NCBI GenBank assembly: GCA_025357895.1
Contig: JANYLL010000159.1
Coordinates: 1 to 11,426 of the forward strand
DNA length: 11,426 bases
Direction: 5' to 3'
Source of the DNA: Ignavibacteriota bacterium
Lineage (GTDB): Bacteria; Bacteroidota; Ignavibacteria; Palsa-1295
The notes under the pieces are model-generated. The model was not told where the DNA came from, did not search any database, and was given only the letters and a program-made list of their open reading frames with translations. Position numbers and translations under genes: made by a program. Positions 6,600 through 11,426 of this stretch are shown here, piece by piece; position 1 is the stretch's first letter, and each line of letters opens with the position of its first letter.

Positions 6600-7502
6600 A
6601 TGAAAGCAAAACTTGCTGCCATTATCTGTGTATGTTTCTTCGTTGCGTGTAAAACACCGACTGAGCCACAATACCCTATGCTTGGTTCCATGCGTGTAAT
6701 AGCTGATGAGCCTTACGAGATTGTTGGCGGAGGAAGATGGTTCAACAGTCGTGATACCGGAACCTGGTACGATCTCTTCTTCTCCTATCGCGTCGATAAC
6801 ACCGAATCGGCAGTTGCGAAGAACATTGCCTATAAAGTGGAAATCGGATTTTTTGAAAATGGCCATTTTGTACCAGGGGATGGGAAATTATTTTTTGATG
6901 GCGGCGATAGTGTGCTTATCGGCTCTGTAAATATTTTGGGAAGGACTGATGATATTTTGGATATTAGCAGGACATTCGGTGTCGGAAGAAAAAATAACGA
7001 TTGGACGCATCCTTATGGATTCAGATTAACTCTATCGGATACTTCAATAAATGCTTCTTTATCAATTGAAGACATGTTCTTGGATGGATTGTCCGAGGGA
7101 AGTGGAGCAAATAACAGATACCATGGAGTAGTTTTAACAACTGAGGCTTCACCAGACCCTATCGGAATTTTCGATCCTCCAGATTGGGATTGGAAGTCAA
7201 ATGACAGCAGTAAAATTCGATTCGAGCCTGCCAATCCTAATCCTGCTTCGAACTCAACGACGCTTCACATTGCTTTAATGAGCGACACTGTAACGCTTGT
7301 TTATTCGCTGCATAAAACGCCAAATACTATTATTTTCTCTGACACGATTAGTAATTTCCATAGTGGAAATTATGCACTGACTGTTCCAAATACCGGCATA
7401 AAACCTGGGATGTATCGCTTTATATTTTCGGAGAAATATTATTATCAAAACAGACCACTCTATCAGCTGGTCGGTGGTGGTGGTATCATTTTTTCTCCTT
7501 AA
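6600..7502 (+). CDS. Putative lipoprotein with C-terminal sorting-domain-like module
   Basis: This 300-residue protein has an N-terminal lipoprotein signal (MKAKLAAIICVCFFVAC), with the probable lipidated Cys17 preceded by V-A. Two further cysteines lie inside the signal, at residues 10 and 12. The mature N-terminus is CKTPTEP, with a lysine rather than aspartate at +2, so outer-membrane placement is plausible. Residues about 30-200 are beta-rich and of no recognised family; the VDNTESAVAKNIAYKVEIGF stretch resembles an immunoglobulin-like strand pair. Residues about 207-285 have the ANPNPASNSTTLHIAL opening and GMYRFIFS strand typical of FlgD-like/type IX sorting-type Ig modules. A Gly-rich tail, VGGGGIIFSP, ends the protein. 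It starts 4 bp after mpl, so it is probably cotranscribed with it, and its 3' end is 8 bp from the convergent GT9 gene. Function is unknown. There is no Shine-Dalgarno site. Confidence 0.8.
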   Translation: MKAKLAAIICVCFFVACKTPTEPQYPMLGSMRVIADEPYEIVGGGRWFNSRDTGTWYDLFFSYRVDNTESAVAKNIAYKVEIGFFENGHFVPGDGKLFFDGGDSVLIGSVNILGRTDDILDISRTFGVGRKNNDWTHPYGFRLTLSDTSINASLSIEDMFLDGLSEGSGANNRYHGVVLTTEASPDPIGIFDPPDWDWKSNDSSKIRFEPANPNPASNSTTLHIALMSDTVTLVYSLHKTPNTIIFSDTISNFHSGNYALTVPNTGIKPGMYRFIFSEKYYYQNRPLYQLVGGGGIIFSP

Positions 7503-7510
7503 TTGGAGAT

Positions 7511-8473
7511 TCAGAGGATATTTAGTATCATCTCCGGTGTTATCTCCTTCATACACTTAAAATGTCCCTTCGGGCAATGATCTAATCCAATCGTTGTGCA
7601 TGGTCTGCAATCGAGATTTACATTTTCAACTATTGTCACGTTTTTATTACGCGGCATGAAGCCGAGTTCGCGGACGGTAGGTCCGAAGATCGCAATTGTC
7701 GGAATTCCTACTGCCGAGGCAACGTGCATTAATCCTGAATCATTAGTGATGGCAAGTGAGCATTCAGCTATTCTCTTAGGAAGTTCAGCAAGTGAAAGTC
7801 TTCCACACAGATTCGTGATCTTATCTTGTGGAAGTTGCGATGCAATATCATTTACATATTCTGTTTCATCTATGCTTCCGAAGAATATGATATGATATCC
7901 GCTTGCGATGAGATTTTTTGCAATCGCAGCATAATATTCCGGAAGCCAGTGTTTATTCCAATGTTTTGATCCGGGGCAAAGAGCAACTTTTTTTATTATT
8001 GGCTTTTCGTATTCTTTCCCAAAAGTAGCACCAAGACCTATATCCGTTATTCCAAGTTCTTGTGACGTTTCAAAATACCTGCCAATAATATCCGGCTCAT
8101 TCTTTAGCAAATTTATTTTAGTCTTCACTAAAAGCCAGCGTTTAAAAGTACGCTTGTTTATAATATGAAGTTTGCCGCCAAGACCTTTTCGTAATTTGAT
8201 CGAACGGAAATTATTATGCAAATCGAGGATATGATCGTAGTTATTTTGATGAAGTTCACCTCTAAGTCTTTGAATCTCCTCTGCGCCTTTTGATGTATCA
8301 AGAATATAAATATTGCTTAACCAAGAAAATTGTCGGACTATATCTGCATATTCTTTCCTCACGACAAAATCAATCCGAGCATCTGGATATTTCCTCCTCA
8401 ATTCCTGGACGAGCGGAGAAGTGAGAATAATATCTCCGAGCGATGAGAGGCGGATGATGAGAATACTTTTCAC
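7511..8473 (-). CDS. Glycosyltransferase family 9 (heptosyltransferase-like)
   Basis: This 320-residue GT-B enzyme of the ADP-heptose:LPS heptosyltransferase family is expected at the cytoplasmic face of the inner membrane, in lipopolysaccharide core or related glycan assembly. The N-domain opens with IIRLSSLGDIILTSPLV (6-22) and includes Asp14, the position of the conserved GT9 catalytic aspartate, and LDLHNNFRS. The C-domain has ALCPGSKHWNKHW (164-176) and the donor-site motif NDSGLMHVASAVGIPTIAIFGPT (244-266). Near the end, four cysteines (289, 292, 300, 307) form C-x2-C-x7-C-x6-C, seen in a subset of GT9 proteins and possibly metal-binding. The start is GTG (8471-8473), supported by the MKSILIIRLSSLGD opening. 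It is the only leftward gene between the two rightward runs, convergent with the lipoprotein gene and divergent from the ATPase gene. The exact donor and acceptor sugars cannot be told. Confidence 0.93.
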   Translation of the reverse strand: MKSILIIRLSSLGDIILTSPLVQELRRKYPDARIDFVVRKEYADIVRQFSWLSNIYILDTSKGAEEIQRLRGELHQNNYDHILDLHNNFRSIKLRKGLGGKLHIINKRTFKRWLLVKTKINLLKNEPDIIGRYFETSQELGITDIGLGATFGKEYEKPIIKKVALCPGSKHWNKHWLPEYYAAIAKNLIASGYHIIFFGSIDETEYVNDIASQLPQDKITNLCGRLSLAELPKRIAECSLAITNDSGLMHVASAVGIPTIAIFGPTVRELGFMPRNKNVTIVENVNLDCRPCTTIGLDHCPKGHFKCMKEITPEMILNIL

Positions 8474-8493
8474 GTATTATTCAGCACAAATTA

Positions 8494-8501
8494 CAAAATT
8501 A
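8494..8501 (-). promoter_or_regulatory. Candidate -7 box for the GT9 gene
   Basis: Read leftward, the bases are TAATTTTG, an exact match to the Bacteroidota -7 element TAnnTTTG. They lie in the 44-bp region between divergent genes. Transcription would begin near 8487-8489, giving a leader of about 15 nt before the GTG at 8473. No good -33 TTTG is at the preferred distance; the nearest TTG is only 14 nt away. On the other strand, TATATTG at 8500-8506 is a weaker candidate for the ATPase gene. Confidence 0.35.
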
Positions 8502-8517
8502 TATTGTTTACCGCTCA

Positions 8518-10038
8518 ATGGAAAAAATAACAACGTTAGGCGAACTGAAAAAGTCAAATTATAAAATTCTTCCGGTTAAGGAAGAAATTCGCCGGAACCT
8601 CAAAGAAAAGCTAAAAATCCGCGAGCAACTATTCCCGGGCATCATCGGCTATGACGAAACCGTCATTCCACAGATCGTCAATGCCTTGCTTGCAAAGCAT
8701 GATATTATCCTTCTCGGACTCCGCGGACAGGCAAAGACGCGTATTGCGCGCAGCCTCGTATCACTGCTTGATGAATATACCCCGGTTATCGCCGGAAGCG
8801 AAGTCAATGATAATCCTTTTGCGCCAATCTCATACTTTGCATCGAATCTGATTCGTGAGCATGGCGATGAGACTCCAATCGAATGGATCCATCGTTCTGA
8901 ACGATATGGCGAAAAGCTTGCAACGCCAGATGTAACAATTGCCGATCTTATAGGCGACATAGACCCGCTCAAAGCCGCACATGAGCGTTTGCATTATTCG
9001 CATGAAGGTGCAATTCATTTCGGCATTGTTCCGAGAACAAATCGCGGTATTTTTACGATCAATGAACTTCCCGATCTTCAGCCCCGTATCCAAGTCGGAC
9101 TTTTTAATATTTTGGAAGAGCGTGATATTCAGATTCGTGGATTCAAAGTTCGCATTCCTTTGGATGAATTAATTATTTTTACAGCGAATCCGGAAGACTA
9201 CACTAATCGAGGCAACATCATCACGCCGTTGAAAGACCGTATCGAAGCGCAGATCATTACTCATTATCCGCTGGATGTTGAAAGCGCAATTGCAATTACC
9301 GAGCAAGAAGCCTGGACGCAGCGTTATGAAGAGGGATTAGTTATCCCACATTATTTCAAAGAGATCATCGAGCAGATCGCATTCGAAGCTCGTTCATCTG
9401 ATTTTGTGGATCAAAAATCGGGTGTTTCAGCGAGGCTTCCGATCAGTGCGATGGAGACACTTGTCTCAAATGCCGAACGGCGTGCAATAATGGCAGGAGA
9501 TAAGTTAATTCTCTTGCGTGTAACGGATTTTGCATACATTATTAGTGGCGTAACGGGAAAAGTAGAACTTGTTTTCGAGGGTGAAGAAGAAGGTATCACC
9601 AAAGTTGCAAAGGCATTGATCGGCAAAGCCGTGAAGACGATCTTCAAAAAGTATTTCCCTGATCCGAATCTTCGGCAAAAGAAAGCGCGACGGGATGAAA
9701 TACAACCGCCGAAAGAAAAGACGGAGTATGATGAGATACTAGAATGGTTTGCAAAAGGGAACACGATCACGCTGACAGATACGATGAGCTTTGATATTTA
9801 CAGCAAGGAGCTTTTGCGTGTACCGAGGCTGAAAGAACTCACAGCCCGTCATATTCTTATACCAGAAGCAGACCGCTTTTCGCTTGCAAGCGCAATGGAA
9901 TTCGTCCTCGATGGATTGCATCAGCATTCGAAACTTGCTAAAGAAGAAGAATTCGGAACACCTGAGATAAGCTATCGCGATATGGTAGGCTCTATTTTTG
10001 CAGGTGGGTTTGAAGAGGAAGAAGAGGAAAATGAGTAA
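8518..10038 (+). CDS. Magnesium chelatase-like (BchI/ChlI-type) AAA+ ATPase
   Basis: This is a 506-residue MoxR/BchI-type AAA+ protein. After LFPGIIGYDETVIPQIVNAL (39-57), the P-loop reads GLRGQAKTR (67-75), with Ala in place of the last glycine. Walker B is GIFTINELPDLQPRIQVGLF with N182-E183 instead of D-E. The sensor-1 region is IIFTANPEDYTNRG (219-232), and LKDRIEAQI holds the likely arginine finger Arg241. These variations occur throughout this family of uncharacterised chelatase-like ATPases, so it need not be inactive. Relatives are usually paired with a VWA (metal-binding MIDAS) protein and act as remodelling or chelation ATPases; no VWA gene follows here. The C-terminal 150 residues carry a helical domain that ends in an acidic tail (EEEEEENE). 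There is no chlorophyll-pathway gene nearby, so true magnesium chelation is not supported. The last 8 bp overlap the DCC gene. ATG 8518 fits the MEKITTLGELKKSNYK opening of the family. Confidence 0.9.
   Translation: MEKITTLGELKKSNYKILPVKEEIRRNLKEKLKIREQLFPGIIGYDETVIPQIVNALLAKHDIILLGLRGQAKTRIARSLVSLLDEYTPVIAGSEVNDNPFAPISYFASNLIREHGDETPIEWIHRSERYGEKLATPDVTIADLIGDIDPLKAAHERLHYSHEGAIHFGIVPRTNRGIFTINELPDLQPRIQVGLFNILEERDIQIRGFKVRIPLDELIIFTANPEDYTNRGNIITPLKDRIEAQIITHYPLDVESAIAITEQEAWTQRYEEGLVIPHYFKEIIEQIAFEARSSDFVDQKSGVSARLPISAMETLVSNAERRAIMAGDKLILLRVTDFAYIISGVTGKVELVFEGEEEGITKVAKALIGKAVKTIFKKYFPDPNLRQKKARRDEIQPPKEKTEYDEILEWFAKGNTITLTDTMSFDIYSKELLRVPRLKELTARHILIPEADRFSLASAMEFVLDGLHQHSKLAKEEEFGTPEISYRDMVGSIFAGGFEEEEEENE
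10012..10030 (+). promoter_or_regulatory. Polypurine ribosome-binding region for the DCC gene
   Basis: A run of 19 consecutive purines (only G and A, with several GAGG/GAAG repeats) ends at the base before the ATG at 10031. It encodes most of the glutamate tail of the upstream ATPase and contains Shine-Dalgarno-like GAGGAA copies. It probably serves both purposes, supporting translation of the overlapping downstream gene. Confidence 0.5.
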
Positions 10039-10426
10039 TGCAATAATTCTTTTCGACGGAGTTTGCAATTTCTGCAATCGAACGGTAAATTTTATTGCGA
10101 AGCATGATCCTGAAATGTACTTCAAGTTTGGTGCGCTGCAATCAGTAGAAGGTCAGGCTTTATTAAAACAATACGGCATCTTTCAAACCGATCTTGAAAC
10201 AATGATCCTCATCGAAGATGGGCAAGTATATACTCATTCGACGGCAGTGCTAAAAATCTCTGAGCATCTATCAGGCAGGTGGTCTATTCTTTACGATTTT
10301 ATTGTGGTACCGCAATTCATTCGAGATCCAGTGTATAAACTATTTTCTAAATACCGTTATAATCTATTTGGCAAACAAGCAGAATGTAGGATGCCAACTG
10401 AAGAGGAAAGGTCGAGGTTTATATAG
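10031..10426 (+). CDS. DCC-family (DUF393) thiol-disulfide oxidoreductase-like protein
   Basis: This 131-residue protein matches the DCC/YuxK family (typically 120-150 residues). Its N-terminal signature is ILFDGVCNFCNRTVNFI, with the Asp9 and Cys12-x-x-Cys15 motif that names the family. The end carries the usual Cys-x-x-P and R-x-R-F pattern (AECRMPTEEERSRF, Cys119). The family is predicted to have a thioredoxin-like fold, but its biochemical role is poorly defined. There is no signal peptide, although a hydrophobic stretch around 86-96 may associate with the membrane. The ATG at 10031 is chosen because the family signature begins there; a longer reading from 9998 would add a basic stretch lacking family similarity. 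It overlaps the ATPase gene by 8 bp and is followed after 2 bp by the PAP2 gene, so the three genes are probably one transcription unit. Confidence 0.9.
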   Translation: MSNAIILFDGVCNFCNRTVNFIAKHDPEMYFKFGALQSVEGQALLKQYGIFQTDLETMILIEDGQVYTHSTAVLKISEHLSGRWSILYDFIVVPQFIRDPVYKLFSKYRYNLFGKQAECRMPTEEERSRFI

Positions 10427-10428
10427 TT

Positions 10429-10977
10429 ATGCTGGATTCACTCGATATTTCTATTCTTAGGGAAATCAATGTAAATCGGATGACATCGCTTGATGGGGTG
10501 TTCCGATTCATTACCGATAGCGGTCCGATCATTGCCCCTCTTATTCCAATTACAATAGTTCTTTTTGGCTTTTTTAGAAAGCGGAGAAATATTTGGATTA
10601 AAGGTTTTATGATCGCAGCGCCATATTTGCTATCAAGCGTTGTTTGCAATATCGTAAAATATTCTGTTAACCGACCCCGGCCTTTTTCTATTTATCCGTA
10701 TATTCAAAAGCTTTCGGTCGGCGGAAGCGGCTCTTTTCCTTCCGGTCATACTGCAGACGCATTTAGCATTGCAATGATCGTAAGTCTTTTTTTTCCAAGA
10801 TTAATAGTTATTATTCCAATATTTATTTGGGCTATACTCGTTGGATATTCGCGGATGGATCTTGGTGTACATTATCCGACAGACGTACTTTCCGGAGCAT
10901 TTGTCGGAATAAGTTCTTCGCTTTTTTGCTCGTGGTTGTATAAGAGATCACGGAAGAAAGAACCAATACTGAAATAG
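10429..10977 (+). CDS. PAP2-family membrane phosphatase
   Basis: This 182-residue integral membrane protein carries the complete acid-phosphatase signature. Motif 1 is K-x6-RP (K77 to R84-P85, within KYSVNRPRP), motif 2 is PSGH (104-107), and motif 3 is SR-x5-H-x3-D (S141-R142, H148, D152, in SRMDLGVHYPTD). About five hydrophobic segments surround the motifs, with the active-site loops expected on the periplasmic side. Members dephosphorylate lipid phosphates such as phosphatidic acid, phosphatidylglycerol phosphate or undecaprenyl pyrophosphate; the substrate here is not decidable. The last role would link the gene to cell-wall lipid carrier recycling. The gene starts 2 bp after the DCC gene, with GAGG about 11 nt upstream of its ATG. 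It is followed by a 31-bp gap before nuoA. Confidence 0.93.
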   Translation: MLDSLDISILREINVNRMTSLDGVFRFITDSGPIIAPLIPITIVLFGFFRKRRNIWIKGFMIAAPYLLSSVVCNIVKYSVNRPRPFSIYPYIQKLSVGGSGSFPSGHTADAFSIAMIVSLFFPRLIVIIPIFIWAILVGYSRMDLGVHYPTDVLSGAFVGISSSLFCSWLYKRSRKKEPILK

Positions 10978-10994
10978 TTGGCTTGATCTGTTCG

Positions 10995-11002
10995 TATTTT
11001 TG
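10995..11002 (+). promoter_or_regulatory. Candidate -7 box for the nuo operon
   Basis: TATTTTTG matches the Bacteroidota -7 element TAnnTTTG at every fixed position and sits 6 nt before the nuoA ATG. Transcription from it would start at or next to that ATG, implying a leaderless or nearly leaderless message. The only upstream TTG (10978-10980) is 14 nt away, shorter than the preferred spacing, so support is partial. Confidence 0.35.
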
Positions 11003-11008
11003 TACTCT

Positions 11009-11365
11009 ATGCTATCAAACTACATTCCATTAGCACTTATGATGTTCGTCGCCATTATCTTTGGCGTCATCATGGCGAATTTATCGAAATGGCTCGGACC
11101 ACGACGACCGAATAAGGAAAAGCTATCAGTATATGAATCGGGCATGAAGCCTATTGGCTCTACACGCGACCGTGTCAGCGTCAAGTATTATATGGTGGCG
11201 ATGCTCTTTATTATTTTCGATATTGAAATTGTTTTTCTCTATCCCTGGGCGGTAACATTTGATAAGATCGGAGCCTTTGCTCTCGGAGAAATGTTTATAT
11301 TTATTGGATTACTCTTTGTTGGGTATATCTATATTGTGAAAAAAGGAGCATTGGAATGGGATTAG
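11009..11365 (+). CDS. nuoA: NADH-quinone oxidoreductase subunit A
   Basis: NuoA is a small membrane subunit of respiratory complex I, lying near the quinone site and the connection between the peripheral and membrane arms. The 118-residue product has the expected three membrane segments (about 5-25, 60-80, 90-112). It also has the family motifs VYESGMKPIGS in the conserved loop (41-51) and FIIFDIEIVFLYPWA in the second helix, with the conserved acidic pair Asp71 and Glu73. ATG 11009 is chosen over an in-frame TTG at 11000, because MLSNYIPLALMMF is a normal NuoA opening and the TTG overlaps a promoter-like box. No Shine-Dalgarno site is evident. The gene overlaps nuoB by 10 bp, the usual start of a nuo operon. 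Confidence 0.96.
   Translation: MLSNYIPLALMMFVAIIFGVIMANLSKWLGPRRPNKEKLSVYESGMKPIGSTRDRVSVKYYMVAMLFIIFDIEIVFLYPWAVTFDKIGAFALGEMFIFIGLLFVGYIYIVKKGALEWD
11343..11348 (+). promoter_or_regulatory. Shine-Dalgarno site for nuoB
   Basis: AAGGAG ends 7 nt before the nuoB ATG at 11356 and lies inside the nuoA coding sequence. It is the clearest Shine-Dalgarno site in the window, where most other starts lack one, and it fixes the nuoB start. Confidence 0.65.
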
Positions 11366-11426
11366 ATCAGGTTGAATCGGAAGGTTTTTTAACAACGAGC
11401 GTCGATGCGCTTGTCAATTGGGCGCG
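11356..11426 (+). CDS. nuoB: NADH-quinone oxidoreductase subunit B, N-terminus only
   Basis: Only 23 full codons are present before the window ends. They read MGLDQVESEGFLTTSVDALVN and then WA, which matches the N-terminal extension and the TT-S/T-VD-xxVNWAR block just ahead of the iron-sulfur region of NuoB. NuoB carries the N2 [4Fe-4S] cluster that passes electrons to quinone. Its position, overlapping the nuoA stop by 10 bp with a good ribosome site, agrees with the standard nuoA-nuoB order. The cluster-binding cysteines lie beyond the edge. Confidence 0.9.
   Translation, partial: MGLDQVESEGFLTTSVDALVNWA

Noticed and set aside
7494..7509. TCTCC...GGAGA hairpin at the junction of the lipoprotein and GT9 genes, considered as a terminator.
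   Set aside because: The stem is only 5 bp with a 6-nt loop and no T-run follows on either strand; the T-run lies before it on the + strand.
8649..9770. Several leftward open frames of 60-120 codons opposite the ATPase gene.
   Set aside because: They are antisense to a strongly conserved coding sequence, show no recognisable domain, and are Arg/Ser-rich as expected of shadow frames.
9998..10030. Extended N-terminus of the DCC protein beginning at an ATG at 9998.
   Set aside because: The extra residues (MQVGLKRKKRK) are encoded by ATPase codons read in another frame, and the family signature begins right after ATG 10031.
8518..10038. Assignment as true magnesium chelatase subunit for chlorophyll synthesis.
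   Set aside because: There are no bch/chl neighbours, the Walker motifs are variant, and no BchD or BchH partner is present. The broader chelatase-like AAA+ call is safer.
11000..11008. TTG at 11000 as the nuoA start.
   Set aside because: A weaker start codon three codons before a good ATG, overlapping a promoter-like box, with no ribosome site. The ATG at 11009 gives the usual NuoA length and opening.

Overview
The window looks like a chromosomal segment of a moderately AT-rich, Gram-negative bacterium, most likely from the Bacteroidota/Chlorobiota (FCB) group. The evidence is indirect. Two secreted proteins end in domains resembling the type IX secretion C-terminal sorting domain. Most genes lack Shine-Dalgarno sites. 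Several gene starts carry TAnnTTTG-like boxes, as in the Bacteroidota -7 element. There is an mpl murein-recycling ligase and a nuo operon. No mobile element, CRISPR array, phage gene or integrase was seen.

Left part (1-4407). A 5'-truncated gene with the look of a polysaccharide lyase-type (alpha/alpha)-toroid plus beta-sheet protein runs rightward. It converges on, and overlaps by 63 bp, a leftward three-gene operon. In transcription order this operon encodes a cytosolic-type alpha/beta-hydrolase esterase, an MBOAT membrane O-acyltransferase (AlgI/DltB-like) and a membrane-anchored SGNH-hydrolase-like protein. The junctions are ATGA and TAATG, which suggests translational coupling. An MBOAT plus an SGNH partner is the classic arrangement for O-acylating an extracytoplasmic polymer. 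With the lyase-like gene alongside, the block may be a surface-polysaccharide modification locus.

Middle (4408-8473). A 326-bp stretch without protein genes holds an elongator-type tRNA-Met(CAT), a strong hairpin terminator behind it and weak promoter-like boxes. Next come, rightward, a tiny secreted protein that is mostly a sorting-domain-like module, mpl (UDP-MurNAc:tripeptide ligase) and a lipoprotein that also ends in a sorting-domain-like module. A leftward GT9 (heptosyltransferase-family) gene converges on the lipoprotein gene, leaving 8 bp between them.

Right part (8474-11426). From a 44-bp divergent intergenic region, a rightward run encodes a magnesium-chelatase-like AAA+ ATPase, a DCC-family (DUF393) thiol oxidoreductase-like protein and a PAP2 phosphatase. 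They are spaced by -8 and +2 bp. The start of the respiratory complex I operon follows: nuoA complete, nuoB cut by the window edge, with a 10-bp overlap.

Most of this is ordinary envelope and housekeeping content. The parts most worth a second look are the acylation/lyase-like block, the small secreted protein that is almost entirely a sorting-type domain, the chelatase-type ATPase without an adjacent VWA partner, and the compact start signals.
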